The notes below the pieces were generated by a model. That model searched no databases, was not told where the DNA came from, and saw nothing but the letters and a program-made list of their open reading frames with translations. From Ostrinia nubilalis (lineage: Eukaryota > Arthropoda > Insecta > Lepidoptera > Crambidae), in assembly GCF_963855985.1 (NCBI RefSeq), contig NC_087104.1:2108001-2172000 (forward strand): a stretch of DNA of 64,000 nt, given 5' to 3'. The position numbers were made by a program, and so were the translations under genes. This document shows positions 1 to 10,499 of the stretch, piece after piece (positions within the stretch are counted from its first letter, which is position 1; every line of letters begins with the position of its first letter).

Positions 1-618
1 TTGAGATTGCGTTGGTTTGGCTGAACCTATAAAGAAAGAAAGAACAGTTTTTATTTGGTCCAAAACTTATAGGTGCTTTTATACGCTTTGTTGAAAAGTG
101 GCCGGACCTGTGAAGCAACCACGGTAGGAACATTGTCTGAGCCAGGAGTTTCATAAGGCCTGGAAATAAATGCAATTTACTGGACAAATAGCGTCAACAC
201 TAGGATAGGTACTACATTCCAGTGGCAAGTACAATCTGTGGAGGTCTGCGGAAGGTTGGCGTCCGGTCGATCAAGTACCACCTGAAAAGAATACAGTCAG
301 TATTCCCTCATCGTACATACGAAAAGATGGCAACAGTTTTGAATCAGGTTGTTGCATTTTTAAACGTCTGACCATTACGAGTATGTCCTTTTGATTACAA
401 TAATCCTTAAAATAGGTACATAAAAAAACTTGAATCATTCTATAATTGGGGACACACCGATTGTTGCTTACTGCTCCAAAAGACATATAGATACATACCT
501 TGTCACGCTGGCAATACACGCATAAGCTGATAAATTAACTCATGCGGCTCTGGAAAGTTGAAAATTTATCACGATAACTACGATAACGATTCACTGAAGA
601 GAGAGACAGAATTTAAAA

Positions 619-1345
619 TGGATCTTGTACTCATAAAGACCGATAATTTTACCACGTGGTAAGTAATCATTGGGACGAATTTTTGATAAACACAGTCTTA
701 CAGGGGTATTTAGTGCAAAAAGTAGTGGATTGGATACTTAAATGACTGAAACTTAGTTAATTTGTGCTTTGTTAATGACTTAATTACATCTAAATAAATG
801 TATCAATATCGGTATAAAATACAACATCGCCAAAATATTAGCAACTAGACTTGCACAAAGATATCTACGTAGAAAATAACGTATCAATTGTTATATATTA
901 TAATGCGAATAAAAGCTTCGTGGAAGAATTAGGCATCTAGACTTGCACAACATAATGTGCACAAAAGTTTCGTGGAAAAACTACGCAACTGAACTTGCAC
1001 TACGATACCCACCAAATAATATCCTAAAATAAGTATGCAACAATAGATACGCGTAAATGTTTTTTAAAGTCTTCGTGGAAGATGTATGTAAATATTAATA
1101 TGCTATTATTCATACGGAACTTTATTAAACAATTAAATGCAAATATATTTCCTTCGTTTTTGCTATGGAAATTTAGATATTTGAATGTTGCAATATTTTA
1201 CATATTTGTACATAATTTCTTCATTTTTAAGAGAAAAATTATGAAAAAAATTGACAATATGTATTACTTCCTTCTCGATTTTTTGGTGCAATAAAAAAAA
1301 TATCGCACAAGTGGACTTGCATACTTCTTCCAGGGGGGGTGCGAA
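619..1345 (+). pseudogene. Possible Ty1/copia-like relic
   Basis: A short reading from the ATG at 619 gives MDLVLIKTDNFTTW and then a stop; this resembles the start of copia-type Gag (start, about ten residues, N-[FY]-x-x-W). About 700 bp downstream a run of seven G at 1334-1340 is followed by TGCGAAATGTG, as expected for a polypurine tract next to a 3' LTR. Between them, 830-1080 carries degenerate repeats of a unit containing ACTTGCAC and TTCGTGGAA. No RT or integrase is left. Weak evidence; it could be unrelated. Confidence 0.3.
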
Positions 1346-2300
1346 ATGTGTGATAGTTATTACAAGTCACATCCTTCATCTAAAATAGAAAGACACGGGT
1401 CTTAACGCGACATTTATTAATGAGTTACGTTATGCTGCAGCCATGGTCACAAGAAGACTATTTTGGTCGACTTGGAACGCGAAAGTTTAAAATCTTACAC
1501 ATCCTTCATTTTGACGATTTAGTCCGTGCAAGACAGAAGCATAAATTATGCAACACGAGATTCACTTTGTAGTCGACTATTTAATACTACTCATAAACTA
1601 GAGCGAAACCAATTTATCTAACAATTAATTTAATGTTAAAGTTAACCAGGGCAACTATGTTGTTCTAAACAGCTACATAATATTCTTTGGTGTTTACATA
1701 AGTAGGTAGTTCTTTTCGCAATATTTCGATGTACACGAACCCCGTTTCCCAAAACCTTGGGCCAAACATAAGCAAACAATTTGGACCCAAATGATGTGGC
1801 TGAAAAAAGCGTTCTCTCCCACATTATTCGGGCTTTGTTTTTGCCCACGCTCTCAATGGCTCACGCCGACCAACATTAGCCAATGTTTGTGTTTTTGCCA
1901 AGTGATTCGGTAGGAATGGGATGTTATATGTATATGGCAGTACAAGATAAATCCTCTGGTTATATTTTGTATTATAATATTAAAGAATATCATGCAGAAA
2001 TAGGTTAGTAGATTCGTTAACGTTTGACGTAGAAAGATAAATGGTAAGTTTTACCTAGTTGATTTAATGATTGACGAAATCAATTTCAAATCAGAATTAA
2101 GCTTCAAGGAGAAAGCCTGTGCCCACGGATTTGTAAAATAAATGATGTTACATAGGTATTACGTTTCAATGCATCTATGTATGCATTAAATTAAGACGCA
2201 ACCACTCCGTTGAATTGAATTAGAATTGAAGCCATAAGTGACAGTAAAATGTTTTATTACTGCACTAAAAAATATAACGAATAAATATCAGACACGCACG
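1346..2300. other. Intergenic sequence, no gene recognised
   Basis: AT-rich sequence without a convincing ORF, RNA gene or complete transposon. If the G run at 1334 is a polypurine tract, the first few hundred bases could be the 3' LTR of the copia-like relic, but no second LTR copy was found in the window. Confidence 0.4.
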
Positions 2301-2314
2301 TATATTACAGACTA

Positions 2315-2700
2315 GCGGCCGCCCGCGACTTCATACGCGTGGATCCCGTTTTAACCCCTTCATCTATCATACGCTGTTTAGATTTTTTCATACATATGTT
2401 TTTTCCCGCTAACTCCCGTTCCCGTGGGAATTTTGCAATATCCTGTTGTAACTAAGCTTTAAGTTTACTAAGGTACCTGCATGCCAAATTTCAAGTGTCT
2501 AACTTAAGCGGTTTAGATTTTTCATACAAAAGGATTTTCCCGCTAATTCCCGTTTCCGTGGGAATTTCGGGAATTTCTATCTTAGTGCACCTCTACGGTA
2601 CCTAAGCTACGTCACTTCCAAATTTCAAGTGCCTACATTTAGCCGTTTAGGCTGTGCGTTGATATGTCAGTCAGTCAGTTTCTCATTTTATATATTTAGA
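2315..2700. repeat. Dispersed SINE-like repeat with GCGGCCGC end
   Basis: Begins ACTAGCGGCCGCCCGCGAC, followed by ACGCGTGGATCC and then two diverged repeats of a block containing CCCGCTAACTCCCGTTCCC and CTAAGCTTTAAG. Related copies occur at 37060-37515, 46725-47085 and 47608-48058. The CCCGCGACTTCGT-type end is common in lepidopteran interspersed repeats. Non-coding. Confidence 0.65.
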
Positions 2701-2707
2701 TAGATCT

Positions 2708-2893
2708 GTGTGCTTACCATTAGTTTACATTAGGTGTGCTCGCTAGCGAGTACGTCAAAAAAATGTATGAAGATTTTAGTTCTTGAAAGTAGACGCTAGG
2801 GGCGCTGTACTATCTGTCATACATTTAGTATCATTTTTTTACGCAGTCACTAGCGAGCACAACCTGACGTAAACTCATGGTAAGCACACAGTT
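2708..2893. mobile_element. Short palindromic MITE
   Basis: Starts TGTGTGCTTACCATTAG and ends with its inverse CTCATGGTAAGCACACA. The arms also share GTGCTCGCTAGCGAG and its complement. About 185 bp, non-coding. One arm of a relative is seen at 43434-43475. Confidence 0.65.
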
Positions 2894-3180
2894 GACGCTG
2901 ACTAGGTATTAATGCATGGAACAGTTGGAGTATATACATTAGAGTACCTACCTTAATCACTAGTTTTATGAATGTCAAGTCAACAAATTACGATTATTGT
3001 GCAAACAAAAACTTATGTCAATAACCCTCCATGAATAAACATACTTACATACTACTCAATGCCAATGTAAAAGCTGTGACATTAGCTCGTCTCTACGTCG
3101 ACTCCTGTGTAGCCAGGATCTACTCGACCGCCAATAATAACCCAACCAGAGAAGGCCAAGTTCAAATCTCTTCGTCAACC

Positions 3181-3950
3181 ATGAAGAATAGAAACAAAAT
3201 ACAATACATCCCAAGAAATGCGTTCGAGACCATGAGTCCTTTATATTTTTTATTAGACACGTTTTGCAAGACCACTCTCAGTCGCGAAAACAAGCGTCTA
3301 CGAGTAAACTATTCATGGCCTAAACGAATAATTCTAATGACTATACTCGCTCTAACCATAGTTGGTCTCACCACCGCAAAAGTTATGGCATATCTTCTCA
3401 GTACATATTGGATTTGATTTACTGTTTCAAGTATGGAAATACTAATTTGAAATATTTCAAAGTATACGAACAAATTGATGATATTCTCGGGATGGCATAC
3501 AACAGCGTCATAAAATCCAAAGTGTTGAAAGCTGTTGTTTCTATAAGTGTGTTGGGTTGTATATCAATTATAATGGATATCGCAGTTAAAAGCTTAACAT
3601 TAGAAATGTTAATAAATATGTTGTACTACCCTGAATACGTATTGTCTTTCATAAACACACTAACTGCAATTGAAATGAGTGCTAATATAATTCAAATAGA
3701 ATATAGGCTTAAAACTATAGCCGATGTACTCCAAAACCTACACTCTTCAAGCACTGAGCCACTGGATTGCGTAGATGTTGTTGGTGATAGGAACTGGTTG
3801 TATTTCTCCAAAGAAAAAGCGACCAAAAGAATCATGAAGAATTATAAAGGTTTTGAAGATAATCACCTGCACGATATTATTTGGTTGAACAAATGTTATT
3901 TGTTGCTGACTGAACAAAATAATTACATCAATGAAGCGTTTGGTATACGG
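3181..3950 (+). pseudogene. Gustatory receptor copy A, exon 1 (70-bp deletion)
   Basis: First exon of a GR-type (7tm_7) chemoreceptor. The start is the ATG that opens MKNRNKIQYIP, conserved in all copies. Compared with copy B, 70 bp are missing after the codons for KVMAYL at about 3396. This removes the stretch between TM1 and TM2, shifts the frame and leads to a stop at 3415-3417. The downstream reading (3408-3962) is otherwise well preserved and ends in the family sequence INEAFGIR before a presumed GTTTGT donor at 3951. The exon is 770 nt against 840 nt in B, exactly the deletion. Exons 2 and 3 remain at 4670-4844 and 9958-10118. The usual TATA-containing upstream block is also missing; SINE/MITE sequence ends about 250 bp upstream. 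Most likely a pseudogene. Confidence 0.85.
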
Positions 3951-4284
3951 GTTTGTGTTTAAACTATACTACATAATATAATAATACTTTAATTTATATG
4001 TTTTGCGTTAAATCAAATATTGATTTTGATTAATTGTTTTCAGATTTTATTCAATAATTCTTTTCATCTTTTTGGCATAGTGTATAGTATAAACTTATCT
4101 GTACGGGTCTTCAGTGGTTATGACGTACTCGTAAGTTATCCGAATTATTAACTACTTTTTATACAAACAAACATAATAATTTATCGTTTACCTGTTCTTA
4201 AGAGGCAATTTTGTAGCAGGTCTCGCATCTTGTTTTTGGTTTAACTTGTGTAATTGTTCTTCAAACTCTTATAAGGCACCGTAA

Positions 4285-4600
4285 ATAAGTTTAAGAGCCA
4301 AATCACACAATGCGTTGCGGCACCATACCGCAAAGATTTCGCCGTACTTATCGCGCGGCGCCGCACCGCTCGTGTGTATAGATATTTCTATGCAAAGGTC
4401 GGGGCCAAAACAACGCTTGCAGCCGGCGTGGACGATGACGATGACGATAGCGATGGCGAACAGACTTAAATGCATTGATCACCATCGCCATCGCGCACGC
4501 AGGCAGATCGCGTTGGTTTGGCCGAACCTAAGGACGACACAGCGAGCCGACACCGCTCCGCGACGTCGCATCGCCGCCACAGCGCATCGTGTGCTTTGAC
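4285..4600. repeat. GC-rich inverted-terminal repeat in GR intron 1
   Basis: A GC-rich island between exons 1 and 2 of copy A. Its ends are imperfect inverted repeats (ACACAATGCGTTGCGGC against GCGCATCGTGTGCTTTGAC), and GATGACGATGACGAT-type repeats lie inside. Equivalent islands sit in intron 1 of copies B, C and E, so it was in the ancestral intron. Short ORFs across it are compositional artefacts. MITE-like; superfamily unknown. Confidence 0.5.
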
Positions 4601-4669
4601 TCTAACTCATTATATTAATTCAGGCTATTGTCAACCTATATTATTGACTTTTAATTTTTATTTAAACAG

Positions 4670-4844
4670 ATTACAGATATGTCTCCATGGACGTTATTTA
4701 TTGTAACCCTCTCAAGCCTGTTGTTGGCTGTTTGCTGTATAGTAAACGTTGGATTTGTGGTTAACTGCTGTGAAAGGAGCTATGAACAGAGAGACATTAT
4801 TATCAGCATTACGGATCATATTATACTTGTGGACAAGAAAATAG
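4670..4844 (+). pseudogene. Gustatory receptor copy A, exon 2
   Basis: Follows a polypyrimidine tract ending in AAACAG and ends at a consensus GTAAGT donor. It encodes the TM6 region and the loop with CCERSYEQRDIIISITDH. It is 175 nt, one codon longer than the 172 nt of other copies, and keeps the phase (starts phase 0, ends phase 1). No stop inside. The exon is open, but the gene is broken by the exon 1 frameshift. Confidence 0.8.
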
Positions 4845-5224
4845 GTAAGTAGAGACACTATCACGACATAGAGCTGCAACCTGCAGTCAACCAAACAAGA
4901 CATTTTGCAAGAAAAACATAAATTATAATAATCATAATTTACAAAAATAATAACTTTATAAGCTCTGTTTCTAAAGAAAGACAATCTACAAACAAAGTGT
5001 GCATAGACAATCGCGCGAAGTGCCGCAAACCAGTCTAAGCCAGTGAATGCCGCCCGCTTGAGACGCGTCTGTGTGCGTATGCAACATGAAGTACATACAG
5101 GTGATTGTCTTTTGCAAACTGTAGCTTGCAACTGCCTAGAATGCTTCCTTAGATCATTTGTAAGTCGTGCTAGCGCACAATGTTTTATTTCCTATGATGT
5201 CGACAAAACCTGGATTACCCCTAC

Positions 5225-5410
5225 TCTTAATCATCATCATTTCAGCCATAGGGTATCCACTGCTGAACATAGGCCTCCCCCAATGATTTCCACAATGGCC
5301 GATTGGTGGTGGCATGCATCCAGCGCCTTCCTGCTACCTTTATGAGGTCGCCTGTCCACCTTGTGGGTGGATATCCTACGCTGCGCTTACCTGTCCGAGG
5401 CCGTCAGTTC
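5225..5410 (-). mobile_element. RTE-like LINE 3' fragment in copy A intron 2 (part 1)
   Basis: Minus-strand 3' end of a non-LTR element, continued at 9624-9890 after an hAT-like insertion. It holds an ATGATGATG-like tail (5230-5243), the stretch for the end of the reverse transcriptase ORF and the GGTGGACAGGCGACCTC region. The same insertion at the same intron site is present in copy E (53955-54158 and 54995-55245). Confidence 0.6.
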
Positions 5411-5744
5411 CATAGCTGGGCATTAACTCGTTAATCCGTTAATCGTTAATTAACGAAGTTAACATTTCTGTTAACGGATTAACTTTTAAGTTAACTTTAA
5501 AAAATGTTAACGGACTCGTTAACTTCCGTTACATTATTCTAAGTCCGTTAATCGTTAATCCAGTACCTACTATTTACTAAAAAGATACAGCAGGCACGCT
5601 GAAAAACGCTAGTAAAACGCGTTCTGACAAGTACGTTTGGGCTTCCACCCGATCACTAACGATAACGACACTTGTTAGTATGTGTGTGACAACTATTGCG
5701 ACTGAATTTAAGACCAGTTTTCTTCAACCGATTGAGCTGAAAGA

Positions 5745-6430
5745 AGAACGGTCACGCCCCATACAAAAAAAACCCAGACCCGACAGAAACGAGACATACC
5801 TCAGTTTTTTTGTCATGTCTCAATTAGTTAAATTATATATTTTTTATATTCGAAATCTATGTATAACACCAAAATATTGCCCTTTGTTTTTGTTCAGGCG
5901 TTATACAAAAACTAATACAAAATGCCTATTTATCACCAAAATTGGTAAATGTATGTACCTAAATGTCTATTACAGCTACAGCTGCTATGGAATGTATCTA
6001 GGTGACCTGGAGATACAGCCGGATTATACAGGGTGGTTATACAATGGAACGATAAGTCGTCTCACTCGATTATTTCTAAACTATACAAGATATCGAAAAA
6101 CTAGTTACTGATTCTGAAAGTGCTTCACGAGCTCTTTCAAATGGTACCAATAATAGGTTACAGATTATGGAAGCTGGTAACATTGAATTTTTGGATTTTG
6201 TAACTTCTCGTTTCCACCCTGTATAATCCGGCTGTATCTCCAGGTCACCTAGATACATTCCATAGCAGCTGTAATAGACATTTAGGTACATACATTTACC
6301 AATTTTGGTGATAAATATGCATTTTGTATTAGTTTTTGTATAACGCCTGAACGAAAACAAAGGGTAATATTTTGGTGTTATACATAGATTTCGAATATAA
6401 AAAATATATAATTTAACTAATCAAAATCAA
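5745..6430. repeat. Foldback inverted repeat with CAGGGTGG core
   Basis: Sequence 5745-6026 is repeated inverted at 6224-6430 and, after the LINE insertion, at about 8849-8937. The centre (6029-6221) begins CAGGGTGG and ends CCACCCTG between TA dinucleotides; it is a short relative of the element at 45739-46415. ORFs here are shadows. Confidence 0.65.
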
Positions 6431-8848
6431 AAAATCAAAATCAAAATCAAAAAATATTTATTCAGTTTAGACCACAAGTGGCACTTATGAACGTCAATAG
6501 AAAATAATTAAAAAAGAAAAGGTAGCCCTTATGGGGCACTTTACATGTCTCCTTATCTTTTGGGCCCTACCAGCGCTTCGAGACAAACATATGGCAAGTG
6601 CTGAGAAGAAACGCCGGAACAAACTCAGTCACCACTTATTGCCAGGAATTATCTAACGGTAAGAATAGTCAAATTTAAGTACATCAAATATGTGCAGACT
6701 GAACTGACCACGCATCCTTGTCATCAATATAGTCTCGAACCTTGTAGTACCCTTTGGACATAAGGGTATTTTTTATATGTATCTTAAATTTGTTTATTGG
6801 CAATTCGACAAGGTTGTGTGGTATTTTGTTAAATATGGTAATACATTTCCCCAAGAATGAATTACCTATCTTATGCAACCTAAATGATGGAACAGCAAGT
6901 TTATTCTTATGTCTCGTGTTAAATGAGTGGACGTCACTTTTCTTAGTAAATAAATGTATATGTTTACGGACATACATAATGTTATCAAATATGTATTGCG
7001 AAGCCACAGTCAATATATTGATTTCTTTAAAAACTTCTCTAAGCGAGTCACGTGGTTTAAGACCGTATATTGCCCGAACAGCTCTTTTCTGTAAAATGAA
7101 AATTAATTCTATGTCTGCTGCTGAGCCCCACAGTAAAAGACCATAAGACATAATACTATGAAAATAACTAAAATATACAAGCCTTGCTGTTTCAACATCA
7201 GTCAAGTTTCTGATCTTTCTCACCGCATAGGCAGCTGAACTAAGTCTTCCCGCCAAGGCAGCAATATGGGGGCCCCATTGTAATTTACAGTCTAGGGTAA
7301 TACCTAGAAAGACAGTAGAGTTTATCAGTTCAATGCGTTCATTATTTACTGTAATATTAGTATTAACTTGTTTGACATTAGGCATAGTGAATTTTAAACA
7401 TTTAGTTTTTTTTGCGTTTAATAGCAAATTATTAGTTGTAAACCAGTCTAATACTTTGGAAAAAGCATTATTCACGTCGTCAAATATTTCCTGACGCCTG
7501 TCAGTTTTAAAAATTAAAGAAGTGTCATCAGCAAATAATACTATCTCACAAAGGTCCTTTGAATAAAAAGGTAGATCATTTATATAAATCAGAAAGAGCA
7601 ATGGTCCCAGTATTGAGCCTTGGGGCACTCCCATTTTTAGGGGGGCGCCCGAAGAGTTAGTTCCGTGAATATTTACTTTTTGTAATCTGTCTGAGAGGTA
7701 AGAGTGTAATAGGCTTAAGGCCTTGCCTGATACGCCATAATGTTCTAGCTTAAATAACAGAGTTTGATGATCAACACAGTCAAACGCCTTCGATAAGTCA
7801 CAAAATACACCAATAGCATCCTTTTTCTCCTGCCAAGCATCGAAAATGTGTTTGATAAGAGCAACCCCTGCATCGGTCGTACTTTTCCCTTTTGTGAACC
7901 CATATTGTTTTTCATGAAACAGTTTATTTAAGTTAAAATGAGACAGTAGTTGATTGAAAATATTTTTTTCAAATATTTTACTGAGCGCAGGTAGTATCGA
8001 TATAGGTCTAAAGTTGGATGGGTCACTTTTGTCTCCTGCTTTAAATAATGGTATGATTTTACTATGTTTCATCAGGGTAGGGAACTGACCTTCGTTAATA
8101 CATTCATTAAAGATATGAGCTAAATGGGGAGCTATAAGAGGAATGATGGGTTTTATTATGTCTGTTGATATGCCCCATATATCCTCTGTCTTTTTTATAT
8201 TTAGTTCTTTGAAAGTTTTTATAATAACTATGGGGTCTATTTGTCTAAATTTTAATGGGCTATTGCAAACATCAACACAACCCTCGAGAAGAGACATTGC
8301 CTGATATGAACATGAATTAAGATTGCTTGTTGTTATGATTGGTACATTTGAGAAGTAACCTTCGAATGCGTTTGCTACCTTATCATTGCATTTAATATAC
8401 TTATTATCAATTTTTAATGCGAATGTGTCATCCCGAGATATAATTCTACAAGTTTCTTTATTAATACAATTCCAAGTAGCTTTAATTTTGTTGCCAGAGT
8501 TTTTAATTTTGTCACGTATGTAAATAGATTTTGCCATGGTACAAACTTGTTTAAAAACTTTTGAGTATTTTTTTACATATTCTATAAAGTCCGGGTCGCT
8601 ACTATAGGCTTTTCTACCATATAATTCAAACATTTTTTTCCTACTAATATAAATACCTACTGTAGCCCAGTCACTGAATTTAGTTTTATTGTTTTTAATA
8701 ATAATTGTTTTCTTAGGAAAAGTTTTATTGAACTCATTTTTAATTAATTCAAATAATTGCTCATATAAAATATTTATACTACAGTTAAAATAATGCAAAA
8801 GTGGGACCTTATTAGATATTTGAGATTTAAATTTGTCTTTCTGGGAGG
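6421..8848 (-). mobile_element. 5'-truncated CR1-like LINE
   Basis: Minus-strand non-LTR retrotransposon. Its 3' tail is a run of TTTTGAT units (seen as ATCAAAATCAAAA at 6420-6450), followed inward by a 3' UTR shared with the LINEs at 24104 and 63036. The 5' side stops at about 8848, where one arm of the foldback repeat resumes. CTAAT at both borders is a candidate target duplication. Full-length ORF2 of the sister copy is 958 codons; here the endonuclease domain is missing. Confidence 0.8.
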
Positions 8849-8954
8849 TCCTAATTAAGACATGACAAAAAAACTGAGGTATGTCTCGTTTCTGTCGGGC
8901 CTGGGTCACAGATGACCGTTCTTCTTTGGTATACTTATGTAAGTACGATGACAA
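6684..8954 (-). CDS. CR1-like LINE ORF2, truncated (reverse transcriptase)
   Basis: Open for 756 codons and homologous over most of its length to the C-terminal part of the ORF2 at 24812-27688. RT signatures include RPISILPALSKIFEKN, GFTKGKSTTDAG, FCDLSKAFDCVDH, MGVPQGSILGPLLFL and the catalytic FADDTSLIF. The apurinic-like endonuclease domain is absent through 5' truncation. Roughly the first 35 codons (to about 8848) are not LINE sequence but read from the neighbouring foldback repeat, so the apparent start is fortuitous. Not competent alone; possibly a young insertion since the frame is still open. Confidence 0.8.
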   Translation of the reverse strand: MSSYLHKYTKEERSSVTQARQKRDIPQFFCHVLIRTSQKDKFKSQISNKVPLLHYFNCSINILYEQLFELIKNEFNKTFPKKTIIIKNNKTKFSDWATVGIYISRKKMFELYGRKAYSSDPDFIEYVKKYSKVFKQVCTMAKSIYIRDKIKNSGNKIKATWNCINKETCRIISRDDTFALKIDNKYIKCNDKVANAFEGYFSNVPIITTSNLNSCSYQAMSLLEGCVDVCNSPLKFRQIDPIVIIKTFKELNIKKTEDIWGISTDIIKPIIPLIAPHLAHIFNECINEGQFPTLMKHSKIIPLFKAGDKSDPSNFRPISILPALSKIFEKNIFNQLLSHFNLNKLFHEKQYGFTKGKSTTDAGVALIKHIFDAWQEKKDAIGVFCDLSKAFDCVDHQTLLFKLEHYGVSGKALSLLHSYLSDRLQKVNIHGTNSSGAPLKMGVPQGSILGPLLFLIYINDLPFYSKDLCEIVLFADDTSLIFKTDRRQEIFDDVNNAFSKVLDWFTTNNLLLNAKKTKCLKFTMPNVKQVNTNITVNNERIELINSTVFLGITLDCKLQWGPHIAALAGRLSSAAYAVRKIRNLTDVETARLVYFSYFHSIMSYGLLLWGSAADIELIFILQKRAVRAIYGLKPRDSLREVFKEINILTVASQYIFDNIMYVRKHIHLFTKKSDVHSFNTRHKNKLAVPSFRLHKIGNSFLGKCITIFNKIPHNLVELPINKFKIHIKNTLMSKGYYKVRDYIDDKDAWSVQSAHI

Positions 8955-8983
8955 TGCAATGTTATGGTACCATTGAACTGGTC

Positions 8984-9205
8984 TGATGATGGAGTCTTGA
9001 GGTGGCCATAGGAACTCCTAAATGAAACGGCGGCATCGCATCGAATTTGGGTTCGTTGTATTTGTCTTTTTGAGCACTTTCGTACTAGATGATGTCCAGG
9101 GTCCTAATGATGGAGTCAGGAGGTGGCCATAGGAATTCCTAAACGAAACGGTGGAAACTCATCGAGTTTGGGTTTGCTGGATTTGTCTTTTCGAGCACTT
9201 TAGTG
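8984..9205. repeat. Two diverged tandem units
   Basis: GATGGAGTC..GAGGTGGCCATAGGAA.TCCTAAA.GAAACGG occurs at about 8984 and again at about 9107, each followed by TCGA.TTTGGGTT and a TTTGTCTTTT.GAGCACTTT block. Period about 120-125 bp. Lies inside the hAT-like element. Confidence 0.7.
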
Positions 9206-9331
9206 CTAAATTGTATTGTAATTGAACCAAGGCTCTGAGATTGAGATACTACTAAAAAGTGTAAAATAAAATTATAATAATTAAAAAACTTTTTTAAAAA
9301 CAAGCTTTTATTCTGAAATGCAGTTGTACTA

Positions 9332-9476
9332 AAACGAAAAAAATAATTGTACTTATGCAAGGTTCAAATAATTTCGTAAGCTTGTAGCGCAAACATTAAA
9401 GAGGAATAAATTCCATGCGCGATACAAGCTTTCGAAATTATTTGAACTTTGCATACAATTATTTTTTTCGTTTTAT
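9332..9476. repeat. 145-bp palindrome
   Basis: AAAACGAAAAAAATAATTG at 9332 is matched inverted by CAATTATTTTTTTCGTTTT at the other end; the arms contain TTCAAATAATTTCG and its complement. The central ~40 bp are unpaired. Inside the hAT-like element. Confidence 0.7.
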
Positions 9477-9623
9477 TATCTTGTGTTAACGGATTAACGA
9501 TTAACGTTAACTTGCGTTAAATCTTGCGAAATGTAACGTTTTAACGTTTAACGAAGTTAATTTTTTTATTAACGGTTTAACGATTAACGAAGTTAACTAT
9601 TTGATTAACGGTGCCCAGCTATG

Positions 9624-9890
9624 GTCAGTTCTGCGTACTATGTGCCCTGCCCATTGCCACTTCATCTTGCTAATCCGTTGGGCTACGTCTACGACTTTAG
9701 GTTAGTTCGTTTACGGATCTCCTCATTTCCGATTCGATCTCGTAAAGAAATACGCTGTGCAATTTTGAGCTTATTTTTAAGGCCTATATTGAGACGATAC
9801 GTTTCCGAGCCGTATATTAAAACACACTGATTGAAGACTTTCGTCTCTAGGCACTGTGGTATTTTGGGCGAAAAGATTACCCCTATTAGG
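9624..9890 (-). mobile_element. RTE-like LINE 3' fragment (part 2)
   Basis: Continuation of 5225-5410. On the minus strand it encodes the C-terminal LINE sequence RISKLKWQWAGH and upstream LRDRIGNEEIRKRT. The W-x-W-A-G-H motif is typical of the RTE-type ORF C terminus. Fragment only, with frame breaks. Confidence 0.6.
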
Positions 9891-9957
9891 GGACTCCAAA
9901 AGCCTGTCATAAAGACATAATTGATTGGTGAGTTACAATAATAATAATTTATTGCAG

Positions 9958-10118
9958 GTGAATCCACAAGAAAGAGTCTAGCTGAATTCCGGAGCTTGGT
10001 CTACCTCAGACCTATCAACTTCACCGCAAATAACTTCTACCGACTTGACAATGGTCTACTGGTGTCCTTCGCTTCTGTTGTCACTACTCTTACCATTATC
10101 ATGCTTCAGAACTTGTAA
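9958..10118 (+). pseudogene. Gustatory receptor copy A, exon 3
   Basis: Starts after TTATTGCAG and ends in TAA at 10116-10118. It encodes the C-terminal TM7 with VTTLTIIMLQNL, which corresponds to the GR family signature TYhhhhhQF with leucine for tyrosine. At 161 nt it matches the other copies. Separated from exon 2 by 5.1 kb of nested transposons. A candidate AATAAA lies about 95 bp downstream. Confidence 0.8.
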
Positions 10119-10277
10119 GAGATATTTAATTTTACTGTAATGTGTATTCGGTTCAATTTTGAAATGCAATTCTGTATCTTAGATGACTTTGATGTTCTTC
10201 ACTTTGTCAATAAAGTATGTTTTTTAAAATAAAGGTATTGCTTTTCTTACTTTTTTTAGTATTTTTATGTTACCTTT

Positions 10278-10439
10278 ACAGGGTGTTACAAAATAAATTT
10301 TATAAAATCCGATTTGTATAAAAATTAAAATAATTAAAATGAAGATCTCAAATTTCTGACTTCACCATACCATTTATATGCCCATGTTAACATGGGCTAG
10401 TGTCGGCTCATATACCCACCCATTAACCTAACACCCTGT
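10278..10439. mobile_element. MITE with CAGGGTGTTA ends
   Basis: Begins CAGGGTGTTAC and ends TAACACCCTG, flanked by TA on both sides. It interrupts the 3' flank of copy A; the uninterrupted flank (GTTACCGATAGATCAATG) is seen after copies B and C. Tc1/mariner-type MITE, non-coding. Confidence 0.7.
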
Positions 10440-10499
10440 AGATCAATGTTTATTTAAATTGTAAACCAATATAGTTACAATTAAAATTAAAAAATTGCT

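Larger units (their letters stand above)
5411..9623. mobile_element. hAT-like element with nested insertions
   Basis: Flanked by an 8-bp direct repeat GTCAGTTC (5403-5410 and 9624-9631). Its ends are inverted repeats CATAGCTGGGCA and the complement. Next to each end are clusters of GTTAACG/CGTTAATCG-like words (5424-5560 and 9484-9610), like subterminal repeats bound by transposases. 8-bp target duplications and a TGGGCA terminus fit hAT. No transposase ORF is left; the 4.2 kb is mostly a foldback repeat and a CR1-like LINE. Confidence 0.7.

Noticed and set aside
2318..2345. Vector or adaptor contamination because of adjacent NotI, MluI and BamHI sites
   Set aside because: The motif recurs at two other loci with substitutions and is embedded in a longer diverged repeat, so it is genomic.
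4315..4600. Small GC-rich ORFs around 4269-4706 and 55887-56159 as a conserved gene
   Set aside because: They overlap on both strands, lie in an intron of the receptor and follow the composition of a repeated GC-rich element.
6754..7146. Plus-strand ORFs over the LINE reverse transcriptases (also 25527-25793 and 26124-26519)
   Set aside because: Antisense shadows of long, motif-bearing minus-strand ORFs.
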